Shown here: positions 1 through 8,296 of the stretch, in pieces
How the letters are laid out: every line of letters begins with the position of its first letter
Numbering within the stretch: the first letter of the stretch is position 1
DNA from: Zestosphaera sp.
Lineage (GTDB): Archaea > Thermoproteota > Thermoprotei_A > Sulfolobales > NBVN01
Direction of reading: 5' to 3'
Assembly: GCA_038843015.1 (NCBI GenBank)
Contig: JAWBSH010000004.1
Span: forward strand, 91,122 to 155,121
Length of the DNA stretch: 64,000 nucleotides
Made by a program: the position numbers and the translations under genes
The notes under the pieces: generated by a model
What the model was told of the DNA's origin: nothing
Seen by the model: only the letters and a program-made list of their open reading frames with translations
Database searches by the model: none

Positions 1-632
1 ATAATTGCCTCTTAATATTCGATGAAGTAAAGACTTCAGGCATGTGGTATAGAGGAGCTCAAGACTACTTCGGAGTTAAAGCTGATATAATCACTGTAGC
101 TAAAGCACTTGGCGGAGGATTCCCGTTCTCAGCAGTCTTAACTAGAAAAGATATAATGGAGTTAGTAGGACCTCGTAAAGTACCTCATGGTGGAACCTTC
201 AATGCCAACCCGTTATCTGTTTACGCAACCTACGTAACGATCACCGAACTCCTCACAGAGTCTAACCTAGCATACACGCACAAGTTGAGTGAGGAGTTAG
301 CTAAGGGCTACAGAGACTTAATACAAGATAAGGGGCTAGAAGCACACGTAGTTCAGATTGCTAATAAGGGCACAATATACTTTGCTAAAGAAGAGATAAA
401 CACGTGGAGAGACTTCGTAACTAAGGTTAATTGGGGTCTCTGGTATGTGTGGACGCTGGGTATGGTAATAAACGGCATAATACCTCAGCCTATGGCCGTA
501 GACGAGCAGTGGACTATATCAATAATGCACACGAAAGAAGACTTACAGAAAGCTCTAGAGACAGCTGACAGAGTCATGAGCGACATTAAAGGAAAATTAG
601 TAGAGTCGTTAGCCATAGAAGAAGCTATCTAA
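1..632 (+). CDS. Class-III PLP aminotransferase, C-terminal part (start lies upstream)
   Basis: The frame is open from base 3 with no start codon, so the gene enters from outside the window and only its last 209 codons are visible. The motif LIFDEV provides the Asp that contacts the PLP ring nitrogen, and VAKALGGGFP carries the presumed Schiff-base Lys at bases 102-104. HGGTFNANPL is the usual phosphate-loop region of this fold-type-I family. The layout is close to glutamate-1-semialdehyde aminomutase (HemL). However, the residues after DEV (KTSG) differ from the MTGFR typical of HemL, so a related aminotransferase of unknown substrate is more likely than HemL itself. No neighbour in the window points to a pathway. 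Confidence 0.85.
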   Translation, partial: NCLLIFDEVKTSGMWYRGAQDYFGVKADIITVAKALGGGFPFSAVLTRKDIMELVGPRKVPHGGTFNANPLSVYATYVTITELLTESNLAYTHKLSEELAKGYRDLIQDKGLEAHVVQIANKGTIYFAKEEINTWRDFVTKVNWGLWYVWTLGMVINGIIPQPMAVDEQWTISIMHTKEDLQKALETADRVMSDIKGKLVESLAIEEAI

Positions 633-680
633 TATTCGAAATTGAAAAACAAAATTCTGTTTTTAAAACGTGCTGAGTTT

Positions 681-977
681 TTACCTGAGACGAAACTCTA
701 CTAGCATGATATGAGGTTTTTCATTTCTTACAGTAATCTTTACCTCAAGAGCCTCATAGTATTTATCTGTTATTACCTCTATCGAGTGTCTACTTAAACT
801 AGGTATTTTCAGGTTGCTAGACTTGTAAACTGTTTCTCTACTAGGAAGTCCTGCTACTTCAAAATCTACCATAACATCATACGTGCACGCGTTAATGATT
901 TCTAGAGGTATGTGCTCCTGATCTACAGTATCAAACCATGGAGTCCCTCTTGAAACTTGAATACATTCGCGACTCAT
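681..977 (-). CDS. Small conserved-looking hypothetical protein, 98 aa
   Basis: I do not recognise the family. I chose the ATG at 977 (MSRECIQ) over the upstream in-frame ATG at 1028 because a GGAG lies about 7 bases before it. A TATA-like CTTTTTAAAAATA also lies inside the longer version, where a promoter would be expected. The protein has no membrane segment or signal peptide. It alternates short hydrophobic strands with charged turns and is probably beta-rich. It is convergent with the aminotransferase, and the two stop codons are about 50 bases apart. Confidence 0.55.
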   Translation of the reverse strand: MSRECIQVSRGTPWFDTVDQEHIPLEIINACTYDVMVDFEVAGLPSRETVYKSSNLKIPSLSRHSIEVITDKYYEALEVKITVRNEKPHIMLVEFRLR

Positions 978-1028
978 AATCTTTCTCCAAGTGCCTAATA
1001 TTTTTAAAAAGCTATAAAGCGTTATCAT

Positions 1029-1403
1029 CGGCGTCTAGTCCTTAGTCCATCGTCTAGCTATGAAATAAAGCTGAAATGCTGAGATAATGTCATGAGATCG
1101 TTTGTAGAGGGACTTCTATTCAAGGTGTTGACTGCGATGTTTTTAAGGAAATAATTTATTATGATGTAATCGTTAATGATTTTGGTTTTTCTCTCCCTGA
1201 TGTTAGTTAACCTAAAAACAAACGAATATTTGGGTCAGACAGAATCTGCGTGTTAAGGTTTTTCTGAACAAGTGTACTATTGATGAGAATTCTAATTAAA
1301 AGGAGCTTAGAATCGATAAGGCTGAACAGTGAAGCGGTTTATATAAGGTGAGATGTTATCAGTCGTAATGGGGGGCCAAGTCCTTTAGTATTTTATATGT
1401 CTT
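1029..1403. other. Gene-free interval with an orphan TATA box
   Basis: No convincing ORF lies here on either strand. The only strong signal is TTTATATAAGG at 1338-1348, a good archaeal TATA box with no gene behind it. A plus-strand transcript from about 1366 would run antisense into hjc. A TTGATGA followed by CTGA near 1287-1325 resembles loose C/D boxes but lacks a proper internal D'/C' pair. Confidence 0.4.
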
Positions 1404-1862
1404 CTATTCGTCCGGTTCTTTAATATAGTCGGTTAACGTTTTCATGAGTCCTAATTCTGCTAGAACACCGTTAATTCCTGGAGCTTTCTCTATGTCTTCT
1501 TTACTTACCTTATACGTCTTGCGTTCTTTAATTCCTTCTTTTGATACTTTAATAAATTTCCATTCTTTGTGAGGTATCTTGACTGCTATGTATGGTATTC
1601 CGCCAGCTCTCTCTGCGAAGTCTATTAATTTCTTGACCTGGTTTAGCTCAATGTATAGTCCTGAGGGCTTAGCTCTAGACTTGACCTCGAAGACTGCGAC
1701 CTTGCCTTTCATTATAGCTACTACGTCAGGGTATTCCGCTTTCCTTATTCTAGCACCGCTAGCAGGAGCTCTCATTACTGCAAACCCTAACCTCCATAAA
1801 GTATGAACTAATTCTCTCTCAGCTCTATAACCTTTAGATCTGCTCTTAACTACTCTCACCAC
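1404..1862 (-). CDS. hjc: Holliday junction resolvase Hjc
   Basis: Hjc is the archaeal homodimeric endonuclease that cuts four-way DNA junctions during recombination and fork repair. The family signature is complete: Glu15 in KGYRAERELV, Asp46 in YPDVVA and Glu59-x-Lys61 in FEVKSR form the PD-(D/E)XK active site, and RAPASG lies between them. At 152 aa it is slightly longer than typical Hjc (about 120-145) because of a C-terminal tail. Tandem GTG codons at 1862 and 1859 are both possible starts; AAGGTG just before favours 1859. It is transcribed away from the stomatin gene, from a shared intergenic region of about 70 bases. Confidence 0.93.
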   Translation of the reverse strand: MVRVVKSRSKGYRAERELVHTLWRLGFAVMRAPASGARIRKAEYPDVVAIMKGKVAVFEVKSRAKPSGLYIELNQVKKLIDFAERAGGIPYIAVKIPHKEWKFIKVSKEGIKERKTYKVSKEDIEKAPGINGVLAELGLMKTLTDYIKEPDE

Positions 1863-1930
1863 CTTAGTTTAACTCCATAAACACTGACTTAAATATTTTG
1901 TAACGAATAAGTAATTGAGGTGCGGAGTTA

Positions 1931-2719
1931 ATGCCTATAGGACTAACAGAGATTGTGTTAATTCTTGTTGTGCTAATAATAGTTATACCCCTACTAAACG
2001 CTAGCATAAAAATTATTAGAGAGTATGAGAGAGCTGTAGTTTTCAGGCTGGGAAGACTCGTAGGAGCTAAAGGTCCTGGACTAATACTGATCATACCATT
2101 CGTGGATAACTTAATGAAAGTTGACTTAAGAGTAGTAACAGTCGATGTTCCTAAACAAGAGATAATAACTAGAGATAACGTGAGTGTTAAGGTTGATGCA
2201 GTAATATATTATAGAGCTGTTGACCCAATAGCTGCAATAACTAAAGTCAGTAACTACCACTACTCAATAATGATGTTGGGTCAGACAGTCTTGAGAGACG
2301 TGATAGGTCAGGTAGACTTAGATGACTTACTTCAGAAGAGAGACGAGCTGAATAAGAGGATACAAGACATAATAGACGAGACAGCCATGTCTTGGGGTAT
2401 TAAAGTGACTGCAGTAACGCTCAAGTCTGTAGAACTGCCTGAGGAGCTCATGAGAGCCATGGCTAAACAAGCCGAGGCAGAAAGGTGGAGGAGAGCTAGA
2501 ATAATAGAAGCGGAAGGTGAGAGACAAGCTTCCGCGGTACTGGTTGAGGCAGCCTCTATGTATGAGCAACACCCTACGGCACTCCGGTTAAGAGAGCTTC
2601 AGACCATGATAGAAATAGCTAGAGAAAAAGCGTTGGTAGTAATTACGGAAACCGGAGCTACAGACGTGGGCAAGACTGTAGCAATGTATAAAGCGCTTAG
2701 AGAAAGAGAAGAGCGGTGA
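1931..2719 (+). CDS. SPFH/stomatin-family membrane protein (slipin)
   Basis: This 262-aa protein has one N-terminal membrane segment (about residues 5-24), then an SPFH (band 7) domain starting YERAVVFRLGRL. A charged helical C-terminal region rich in Glu, Ala and Arg (about 165-235) is typical of oligomerising stomatins. Such proteins form membrane scaffolds. In archaea they are cleaved by, and encoded next to, an NfeD-type protease, exactly the gene found 8 bases downstream here. The start has GCGGAG about 4 bases ahead. The assignment is secure at family level; the cellular role is known only by analogy with the Pyrococcus pair. Confidence 0.92.
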   Translation: MPIGLTEIVLILVVLIIVIPLLNASIKIIREYERAVVFRLGRLVGAKGPGLILIIPFVDNLMKVDLRVVTVDVPKQEIITRDNVSVKVDAVIYYRAVDPIAAITKVSNYHYSIMMLGQTVLRDVIGQVDLDDLLQKRDELNKRIQDIIDETAMSWGIKVTAVTLKSVELPEELMRAMAKQAEAERWRRARIIEAEGERQASAVLVEAASMYEQHPTALRLRELQTMIEIAREKALVVITETGATDVGKTVAMYKALREREER

Positions 2720-2727
2720 GTTAGGAG

Positions 2728-4095
2728 GTGCTAACGACTAAAAACGAAGTTCTTCGTGTTTTTGCTCAAATAACTATTATTCTAACCTTATTAGTGCTTG
2801 CGACCCCGTCACATACTGTAGGGACTTCTGACCCCTTAAGCTTTCAAGCGTCTGGAGTGATCACTAGAGCAGTAGTTGTTGAGATAAAGCCTCCGTGGGA
2901 CGTGATAGATAGTGGGGTTAAGGAGTGCTTCTTAGACGCTTTAAGTAAGGCCGAGAGCGAGGGTAAAGCACTCATATACCTGGTCGATAGTTATGGAGGA
3001 TACCTAGACGCCGCTTACACTATTGGAGATGCTGTGAGTAACTCGAAAATACCTACAGTAGCTTACGTCAGCGGTGGTAAGGCATTGAGTGCTGGAACAA
3101 TGATAATACTCCCAGCCAATATAGTAGCGCTACATCCTTCAGCTATTATTGGAGCTATGCAGCCAGTAATGATAAACCCTGTTACAGGAGAGCTTCAGTT
3201 CGTTAATGAATCAAAGATAATAAATCCTGTCGTTGAGAAGGCCTTGAGTTACGCAAGGCTTAGAGGGAGGAATGAGACTTTAGTGAAAGACTTCGTAGTT
3301 AAAGCCACTACCGTGAATGCTGAAAAAGCTGTTTCTTACCGTGTTGCAGACATGATAGTACAAGACCTTCCGACTTTACTAAGGTCTCTATACGGCTATG
3401 AGGTTTCGGTCTCGGGTAGAGTAGTCAGGTTAGAGATTGATGAGTCAGGTCTAGAGTTTTATGCTTGTAGCGTTAGGTCAAGGTTATTATCATTGCTTGA
3501 GAACTCTACAATACTCAACGTGTTGCTCACGATAGGGCTCTTAGGAACTATATTTGCTCTATTGAGTGGCAGAATAACGGTACTTCCACTCACCCTCCTT
3601 TTCCTACTCCTCGGGCTGATTGGTAGCGGTCTTAACCCTAATCTTGTCTCGTTGTTCCTGATAGTCTTAGGTGGCACGCTACTAGCTATAGAGTTGTTTG
3701 TTTTGCCGGGCTTCGGGATAGTAGGGATAAGTGGGGTAATCCTCCTCGCTTTCGGTTTCGCTCTCCTGCCTACGTATCTGCCCAGTGGTTTAGTCCCTTC
3801 TGAAGAATACTTGAATGCTTTAAGAGCGTTCATAGTAGGTACCTCAGTGATACTGGGGGGTTTCTTCGGCATACTAATGTTTAAAGTCATAAAAGTCAGG
3901 AGGAAGAAGCCTTATGAATTCTTGCCTACTGGTAAGGTAGGTAAGGCGATCGACGACTTAAGTCCTGGAAAACCAGGCTTCGTGATCGTTGAGGGCGAGT
4001 ACTGGAAGGCAGTCTCAGATGAGGAGATACCTAAGGGTAGTGAAGTAGTTGTGGTAAGCGTTGAAGGCGCAATACTTAGAGTTAAAAGGAAATGA
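2728..4095 (+). CDS. nfeD: NfeD-type membrane serine protease (ClpP class)
   Basis: The protein has 455 aa: a signal peptide (about 1-32), a ClpP-like domain (about 45-235), a bundle of hydrophobic helices (about 250-380) and a C-terminal NfeD OB-fold (about 395-455). The nucleophile is probably the Ser in the motif ALSAGT. I could not assign the partner Lys with confidence, since the expected region reads EKALSYARLRGRN. Known homologues cleave the C-terminus of stomatin, and the stomatin gene lies immediately upstream in the same operon. GTG at 2728 directly follows TTAGGAG, an unusually tight spacing, so the exact start is uncertain. Confidence 0.9.
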   Translation: MLTTKNEVLRVFAQITIILTLLVLATPSHTVGTSDPLSFQASGVITRAVVVEIKPPWDVIDSGVKECFLDALSKAESEGKALIYLVDSYGGYLDAAYTIGDAVSNSKIPTVAYVSGGKALSAGTMIILPANIVALHPSAIIGAMQPVMINPVTGELQFVNESKIINPVVEKALSYARLRGRNETLVKDFVVKATTVNAEKAVSYRVADMIVQDLPTLLRSLYGYEVSVSGRVVRLEIDESGLEFYACSVRSRLLSLLENSTILNVLLTIGLLGTIFALLSGRITVLPLTLLFLLLGLIGSGLNPNLVSLFLIVLGGTLLAIELFVLPGFGIVGISGVILLAFGFALLPTYLPSGLVPSEEYLNALRAFIVGTSVILGGFFGILMFKVIKVRRKKPYEFLPTGKVGKAIDDLSPGKPGFVIVEGEYWKAVSDEEIPKGSEVVVVSVEGAILRVKRK

Positions 4096-4142
4096 GTCGT
4101 TGTTTAAGCGAGCTTTATTTAAGTTTCTAAGCAATATTTTAG

Positions 4143-5312
4143 ATGAGAGTAATGAGTAGCGTTTCGGGAGTAGCTGATCTGCCCTTACACGGGGGTCACG
4201 TGCCTACATGGCTTGCTAAGCTGATGCTTAAGTTATCTAAGGCTATATTAGAGGTTCTGCTGATAGAGTTTGATAGTGAAGAAGTCTTAAGAAGGTTTTC
4301 AAACCCCCTCTGGTTTCAGGCATTCAATAACGTCATAGGAATGGACTGGGATAGTAGTGGCTCAACGACCGTGACTACAGCCATGGTTAAGACAGCTCTT
4401 GAGGAAATAAGTGGTGAAGTTAGGGTTGCCGGAGGTAAGGGACTTATTTCCAGGAAAACTCCAGAAGAGATAATTAAGTATAGTGACGAGATAGGATTAA
4501 GTAGTGCTTCATCTAACGAGTTAGTTAAGGTGTCTAGACTTGCAGCCAAAACAGACTCAGTTCTTCTTCAAGACGGTTTTACCCTATACCACCACGCAGT
4601 ACTCTTTGATAAGAAGGGTAATTGGGTGGTTATACAGCAGGGAATGAATGTAGACATGAAGATTGCTAGGAGATACCACCTAGCTTGGTTCATGTCTAGA
4701 GACCCGACACTAGAATCTCATTCAGGAGTAGTTTCAGACATTACTACTAAGCCGCTAAACTTAACTACTAGCGACTCGGTAGCGTCTAGGAAAATCTTAG
4801 TAGACTTAGCTAGTGAGAATCCTAAGAAGATAGTGAATGAGCTTAAGATAGTCAACACATACCTTAAAGGACTTAAGACGCTTACAGGCCTTAAGCCTCC
4901 TAGACCAATAATGATTAACGTACCTTACTACAGGCCGGTAAGTATAGACTCAAGAATCTTGGGGAAACTGAATAAGGCGTACGAGCTAAGGCCTAAGGAC
5001 CTACATGAATTTCTGTTAATTGAGGGTCTAGGTGCCGAGGTGATCAGAGCTCTATCACTTATTTCTGAGCTAATCTATAGGGAACCCCCACCATTAAGAG
5101 ATATAGTGACGCACAGTTACTCACCTTTTAAATACGCTTACGCTATAGGAGGGAAAGACGGAGTGCCATATCCAATAAAGAGAGAGGTTGCTGAGACCGT
5201 CATTAGGGAGTTAAGCAGGTTAGTAGATGAGGCAAAGCTTGAGGGAAGAGAAAAGCTAATTGCGTTGAGAGCTCTTAAGAAATTAGCTCCTGAAGACGTT
5301 AGCAATATTTAA
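4143..5312 (+). CDS. DUF763 family protein
   Basis: This 389-aa soluble protein matches the DUF763 family, which is widespread in hyperthermophiles and has no established function. The recognisable opening is GVADLPLHGGHVPTWL, followed by the conserved block MDWDSSGSTTVTTAMVKTAL and, further on, GLSSASSNELVKVSRLAAKTDS and GFTLYHHAVLFD. A TATA-like TTTATTTAAG lies about 30 bases before the ATG, suggesting a leaderless or short-leader transcript. A second ATG three codons in is an alternative start. It is a single gene, with no sign of an operon. Confidence 0.88.
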   Translation: MRVMSSVSGVADLPLHGGHVPTWLAKLMLKLSKAILEVLLIEFDSEEVLRRFSNPLWFQAFNNVIGMDWDSSGSTTVTTAMVKTALEEISGEVRVAGGKGLISRKTPEEIIKYSDEIGLSSASSNELVKVSRLAAKTDSVLLQDGFTLYHHAVLFDKKGNWVVIQQGMNVDMKIARRYHLAWFMSRDPTLESHSGVVSDITTKPLNLTTSDSVASRKILVDLASENPKKIVNELKIVNTYLKGLKTLTGLKPPRPIMINVPYYRPVSIDSRILGKLNKAYELRPKDLHEFLLIEGLGAEVIRALSLISELIYREPPPLRDIVTHSYSPFKYAYAIGGKDGVPYPIKREVAETVIRELSRLVDEAKLEGREKLIALRALKKLAPEDVSNI

Positions 5313-5397
5313 CTATGTGTTTTTCTGCCCTGCCGAGTTCTTCGAATTTATGTTAAAATTTTTAAGTATACAAAGAAAATCGCTTAAGGTGACCTAA

Positions 5398-5832
5398 TTG
5401 AGGAAGACATACATGATTGCCGCGATAATTTTGATCTTTATACTGTTTCTAGCACTACTCTATTTCTACGTAACGAGTAAACGACATCAAGAGCCCTTAG
5501 GATGGTTATTCACTATAGATGTTAATGGAGAGAAATTTAAGGTGGTAGTAAAAAACTCTTTCGTGGCTGAGGAATTAAGGAAGATATTAAGAGGCGAGAG
5601 ATTCGGGATAGTCATTGGCGAGCTTAGGAGAGGTGATGGAGGCTTTAATAAACCATGGAGCTGGCACTTAGACCCTGATACCGTGGAGGTGGCTGACGCA
5701 ACAATAGAATTATGCGACGGTATGCCGTCATTTGTAGAGAGCGAGCTGGAATACTGGCTTAACGTGGTTAAGCGTTATTGCCCCTGGAACACTAAGGTGA
5801 TTGCTGAAGAGCCTTGGTATGGCAGTTCTTGA
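5398..5832 (+). CDS. Membrane-anchored protein with a BP74-like domain
   Basis: This 144-aa protein begins with one hydrophobic anchor (about 5-26). The rest carries the motif NKPWSWHLDP (84-93), then ELCD (104-107) and CPW (128-130). That order and spacing, after an N-terminal FKVVVKNSFVAEELRKIL helix region, matches my memory of the BP74 N-terminal domain, where NxPWSYHLDP, CD and CPW are diagnostic. The domain is known from a plant/slime-mould calcium-dependent cell-adhesion protein and from bacteria; its biochemistry is unclear. The start is TTG at 5398, preceded by GGTGACC and a TATA-like TTTTTAAGTATA. The recognition is from motifs only. Confidence 0.6.
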   Translation: MRKTYMIAAIILIFILFLALLYFYVTSKRHQEPLGWLFTIDVNGEKFKVVVKNSFVAEELRKILRGERFGIVIGELRRGDGGFNKPWSWHLDPDTVEVADATIELCDGMPSFVESELEYWLNVVKRYCPWNTKVIAEEPWYGSS

Positions 5833-5901
5833 GGCTGAACTTAAGCACTAGTTATTGCATCTCTTATATAGCGCCTGCTATGATATATTAGGGTACCGAG
5901 A

Positions 5902-6921
5902 TTGGTGCTAGGCGAGTTAGTAAAGTGTGCTTCAGGCACGTTTAAGGGTTTACCATATAGAATTACTCATATAATGCCTGGAGTCATCGGCGGCTACGGC
6001 AACCCTAAGAGTATCCAGTTAAGTACTTCTGTTGATAACAGACTAGATGTGTCTTATCTCTCTATCTTACTCAGAGGCGAGGACTTAAGACCTAAGTCTT
6101 TTCCTTGGAGAGTCTCCGTTAACTCTGTAAATATCACTAGGGAGTTCAAACCTCAAGCATTAGTTAGTTTAGAGGGGGTAGTGTACGCACTTCAAGTCTT
6201 TGATGTCTCTCGAATAGTTAAAGAGGCTGGGAAATACTTGCTCAAGCTCTCTGCAGAGACTTCCAAGACGATAGAGGTACTTTCCGTTAGCTTAGTCGGT
6301 GTGGAGCAGTCTCAATATGCGGAAATAGTGATGGATTATTACTCGGGTGTTTTAACCTTAAAGAAGGGTGAGGAGTATACTTTTGTTCATCCTCGTGAAG
6401 GTCTCGAATTAGGGGTTGAGATAGTTGCTGAAGTTCCTTCTAGAACTTCTGAAGTAGTCATAGCCTGTGGTGAGGAAGCCGTAATTAGTCAGTTAATAGG
6501 GGTTTCTGAGATCTCTTTAAAGAGATTTCAAGCATCTCAAGAATTTAAGTGCTCCGTATCGTTAAGTAAGAGCAACACTCCTAAACCACTAGTTTTAAGT
6601 GACTTACTCGTTTACAGGCCCCTCACACCGGCACCTCAAGTCTCTCTTGAAGCATCCCTAATTAGCAATAAAGAAATTCGTGTTTTAGTGAAAAATGAAG
6701 GGTCTTCAAGACTAAGTAAGGCTCTAATAGTAGCCTTAAGTGAGGGTAAGACGCTTTCCAGAAATGAGTTGAGAGACTTAAATATTGGAGAAACTATAGA
6801 AGTAAAACTAGCTTCCCCCGAGGACTTAATCGGCAAGGAGATCTACATTAGGTTAATATACTCTGATATCTGGGGTCAAAATATTAAGACTATTAAGCTC
6901 AAGACCCCAAATCCACTATAG
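5902..6921 (+). CDS. Hypothetical protein, 339 aa, probably all-beta
   Basis: I do not recognise this protein. It has no signal peptide or membrane segment. Alternating strands with many Ser, Val and Leu residues, and two similar-looking halves, suggest beta-sandwich modules. The C-terminal part (about 245-335), with KNEGSSRLSKALIVALSEG and a YSDIWGQN segment, resembles a CARDB-like or Ig-like domain. The start is TTG at 5902, followed by GTG at 5905; no clear Shine-Dalgarno sequence helps to choose. It follows the BP74-like gene by about 70 bases on the same strand and might be co-transcribed. Confidence 0.55.
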   Translation: MVLGELVKCASGTFKGLPYRITHIMPGVIGGYGNPKSIQLSTSVDNRLDVSYLSILLRGEDLRPKSFPWRVSVNSVNITREFKPQALVSLEGVVYALQVFDVSRIVKEAGKYLLKLSAETSKTIEVLSVSLVGVEQSQYAEIVMDYYSGVLTLKKGEEYTFVHPREGLELGVEIVAEVPSRTSEVVIACGEEAVISQLIGVSEISLKRFQASQEFKCSVSLSKSNTPKPLVLSDLLVYRPLTPAPQVSLEASLISNKEIRVLVKNEGSSRLSKALIVALSEGKTLSRNELRDLNIGETIEVKLASPEDLIGKEIYIRLIYSDIWGQNIKTIKLKTPNPL

Positions 6922-7127
6922 CTGAAAGCCTACTCTTTAATGCGAGGATAGTAGCTTACGAGATCCCTAGCGAACTATTTCTCTAATAGCAAGACTTGTT
7001 TCTAATGTTCTCAAGCTCGTGGAGGGTGCAGATAAGCACGAGCTAAACCATAGTAAGGGAGAACGAGCCTAGGTCAATAAGCCATCTAGACGAGAATTCC
7101 TGTTTTAGAGGTAAGGAAGATGTCAGG
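6922..7127. other. Intergenic region with a small inverted repeat
   Basis: This 206-base spacer separates two convergent genes. It holds an 8-bp perfect inverted repeat, AGCTCGTG at 7014-7021 and its complement at 7037-7044, with a 15-base loop. It could contribute to transcription termination, but archaeal termination normally relies on T-runs, which are not evident here. Confidence 0.25.
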
Positions 7128-8030
7128 TTATAAGAAGAACAGCCTGTATAAAAGGTCTGTAGCAAAAGCCATCGTTCCCGTAAATATAGCTAGCTTGAGC
7201 ACGCTTCTTAATTTTGATGCGAGTGACTCTGGATTACCGACTCTTCCGAGTTTAATCGTATTGATCGCTGAGTAAATTAATAGAGCATCAGTTGCTAGAG
7301 CTAGTGCTAGGTATAGGTAGCCATATCCAGTCAAAAAAGGAATCAACGAAATACCTACTATGAGTAACTGAAGTGTGAGAGCAATGATGGAAGATTTAGA
7401 AACTCCTATGACGCGAGGTAGAGACTTTACGTTTCTCACTTCATCAGCCCTAATGTCCTCAATAGTCTTGATTATTTCTCTAGCTAGAAGTAGGGTGAAA
7501 GCATAGATTGCGGGCATTAGCGAGAACCTGACGAGACTTAAGTCATTAAGGAGTTCTGACGGGGTGAGTGCTCCTAAGATTATAGTGAACGCACCCTCGA
7601 GAGACACGATAACGTTACCTACAAACCCTAACTCCTTAATCTTGTAAGAGTATAAAACAACTAGTAGAGTATTAACTAACACGAAGACAGCTGTGTAAGG
7701 ACCTACAGTCAGGGATGGAGTGACGCCAACTATTATTAAGGTGAGGGTCAAGTAGATAGCTTCTTTAGGCGTCACCCTACCAGAAGGTATCGGTCTGTAA
7801 GGCTTGTTTATTTTATCCACTTCTATGTCAAAGTAGTCGTTAACTACGTATCCAGCACTCGATACTAGACCTACAGCTAGTAATGGGATTATTAAAGAAG
7901 TGTTTGCAAGTGTATTAACCTCGACTCTCACAGTTAGCCACCCTATGAGTGTAGTTAGTAGCGCAGCAATCACGTTATGCATTCTCATGAGTTCTAAGTA
8001 CGCCTTAAGCTTGATCTTAAAGCTCATCAA
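7128..8030 (-). CDS. UbiA-family prenyltransferase, probable digeranylgeranylglyceryl phosphate synthase
   Basis: This 300-aa integral membrane protein has about eight hydrophobic segments and both Asp-rich motifs of the UbiA superfamily: NDYFDIEVDKINKPYRP (64-80) and EDIRADEVRNVKSLPR (about 192-208). In archaea the usual member adds the second geranylgeranyl chain to geranylgeranylglyceryl phosphate, making the core ether lipid; length and motifs fit this. Other UbiA prenyltransferases (for example for quinones) cannot be excluded. The start overlaps the end of the upstream wHTH gene by 14 bases, so the two are co-transcribed. Confidence 0.85.
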   Translation of the reverse strand: MMSFKIKLKAYLELMRMHNVIAALLTTLIGWLTVRVEVNTLANTSLIIPLLAVGLVSSAGYVVNDYFDIEVDKINKPYRPIPSGRVTPKEAIYLTLTLIIVGVTPSLTVGPYTAVFVLVNTLLVVLYSYKIKELGFVGNVIVSLEGAFTIILGALTPSELLNDLSLVRFSLMPAIYAFTLLLAREIIKTIEDIRADEVRNVKSLPRVIGVSKSSIIALTLQLLIVGISLIPFLTGYGYLYLALALATDALLIYSAINTIKLGRVGNPESLASKLRSVLKLAIFTGTMAFATDLLYRLFFL

Positions 8031-8286
8031 CTCTTATCCCAGCCTCCTTAAGAGCGTTTAGGAATGACTTAGATATACTGTAGCATCCTTGACCCCTAAT
8101 CAGTATTCCCAATTCAACAAGTTTTGTTATGGTTTTGCCCGGCTCTCTTACCTTATGTAGTGCTTGCAGTTCTTTCAGCGCTAGTAATTCACCTACAGAC
8201 TTATTAATACAGAAGTATTTGAGTGTCTTGCGCTGGTCTTCATTAAGAGACCTGATTAGTTTCCTTACATCACCCCACTCACTCAT
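8017..8286 (-). CDS. Small winged-helix DNA-binding protein
   Basis: This 89-aa protein reads as a single helix-turn-helix domain: KSVGELLALKELQALHK forms the first helices, KTITKLVELGILIRGQG the recognition helix and wing, and the end is an amphipathic helix. It is consistent with an ArsR/MarR-like regulator lacking an effector domain. It lies 10 bases after the Fe-S protein gene and overlaps the UbiA gene by 14 bases, within a four-gene minus-strand operon (dUTPase, Fe-S protein, wHTH, UbiA). Its target is unknown. Confidence 0.65.
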   Translation of the reverse strand: MSEWGDVRKLIRSLNEDQRKTLKYFCINKSVGELLALKELQALHKVREPGKTITKLVELGILIRGQGCYSISKSFLNALKEAGIRVDEL

Positions 8287-8296
8287 TTACGTCCCC

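Noticed and set aside
1284..1330. Possible C/D-box sRNA (TTGATGA then CTGA)
   Set aside because: No acceptable D'/C' pair, no closing stem, and a TATA box at the wrong side.
7014..7044. 8-bp hairpin as a terminator
   Set aside because: The stem is short and no T-run follows; kept only as a note in the intergenic entry.
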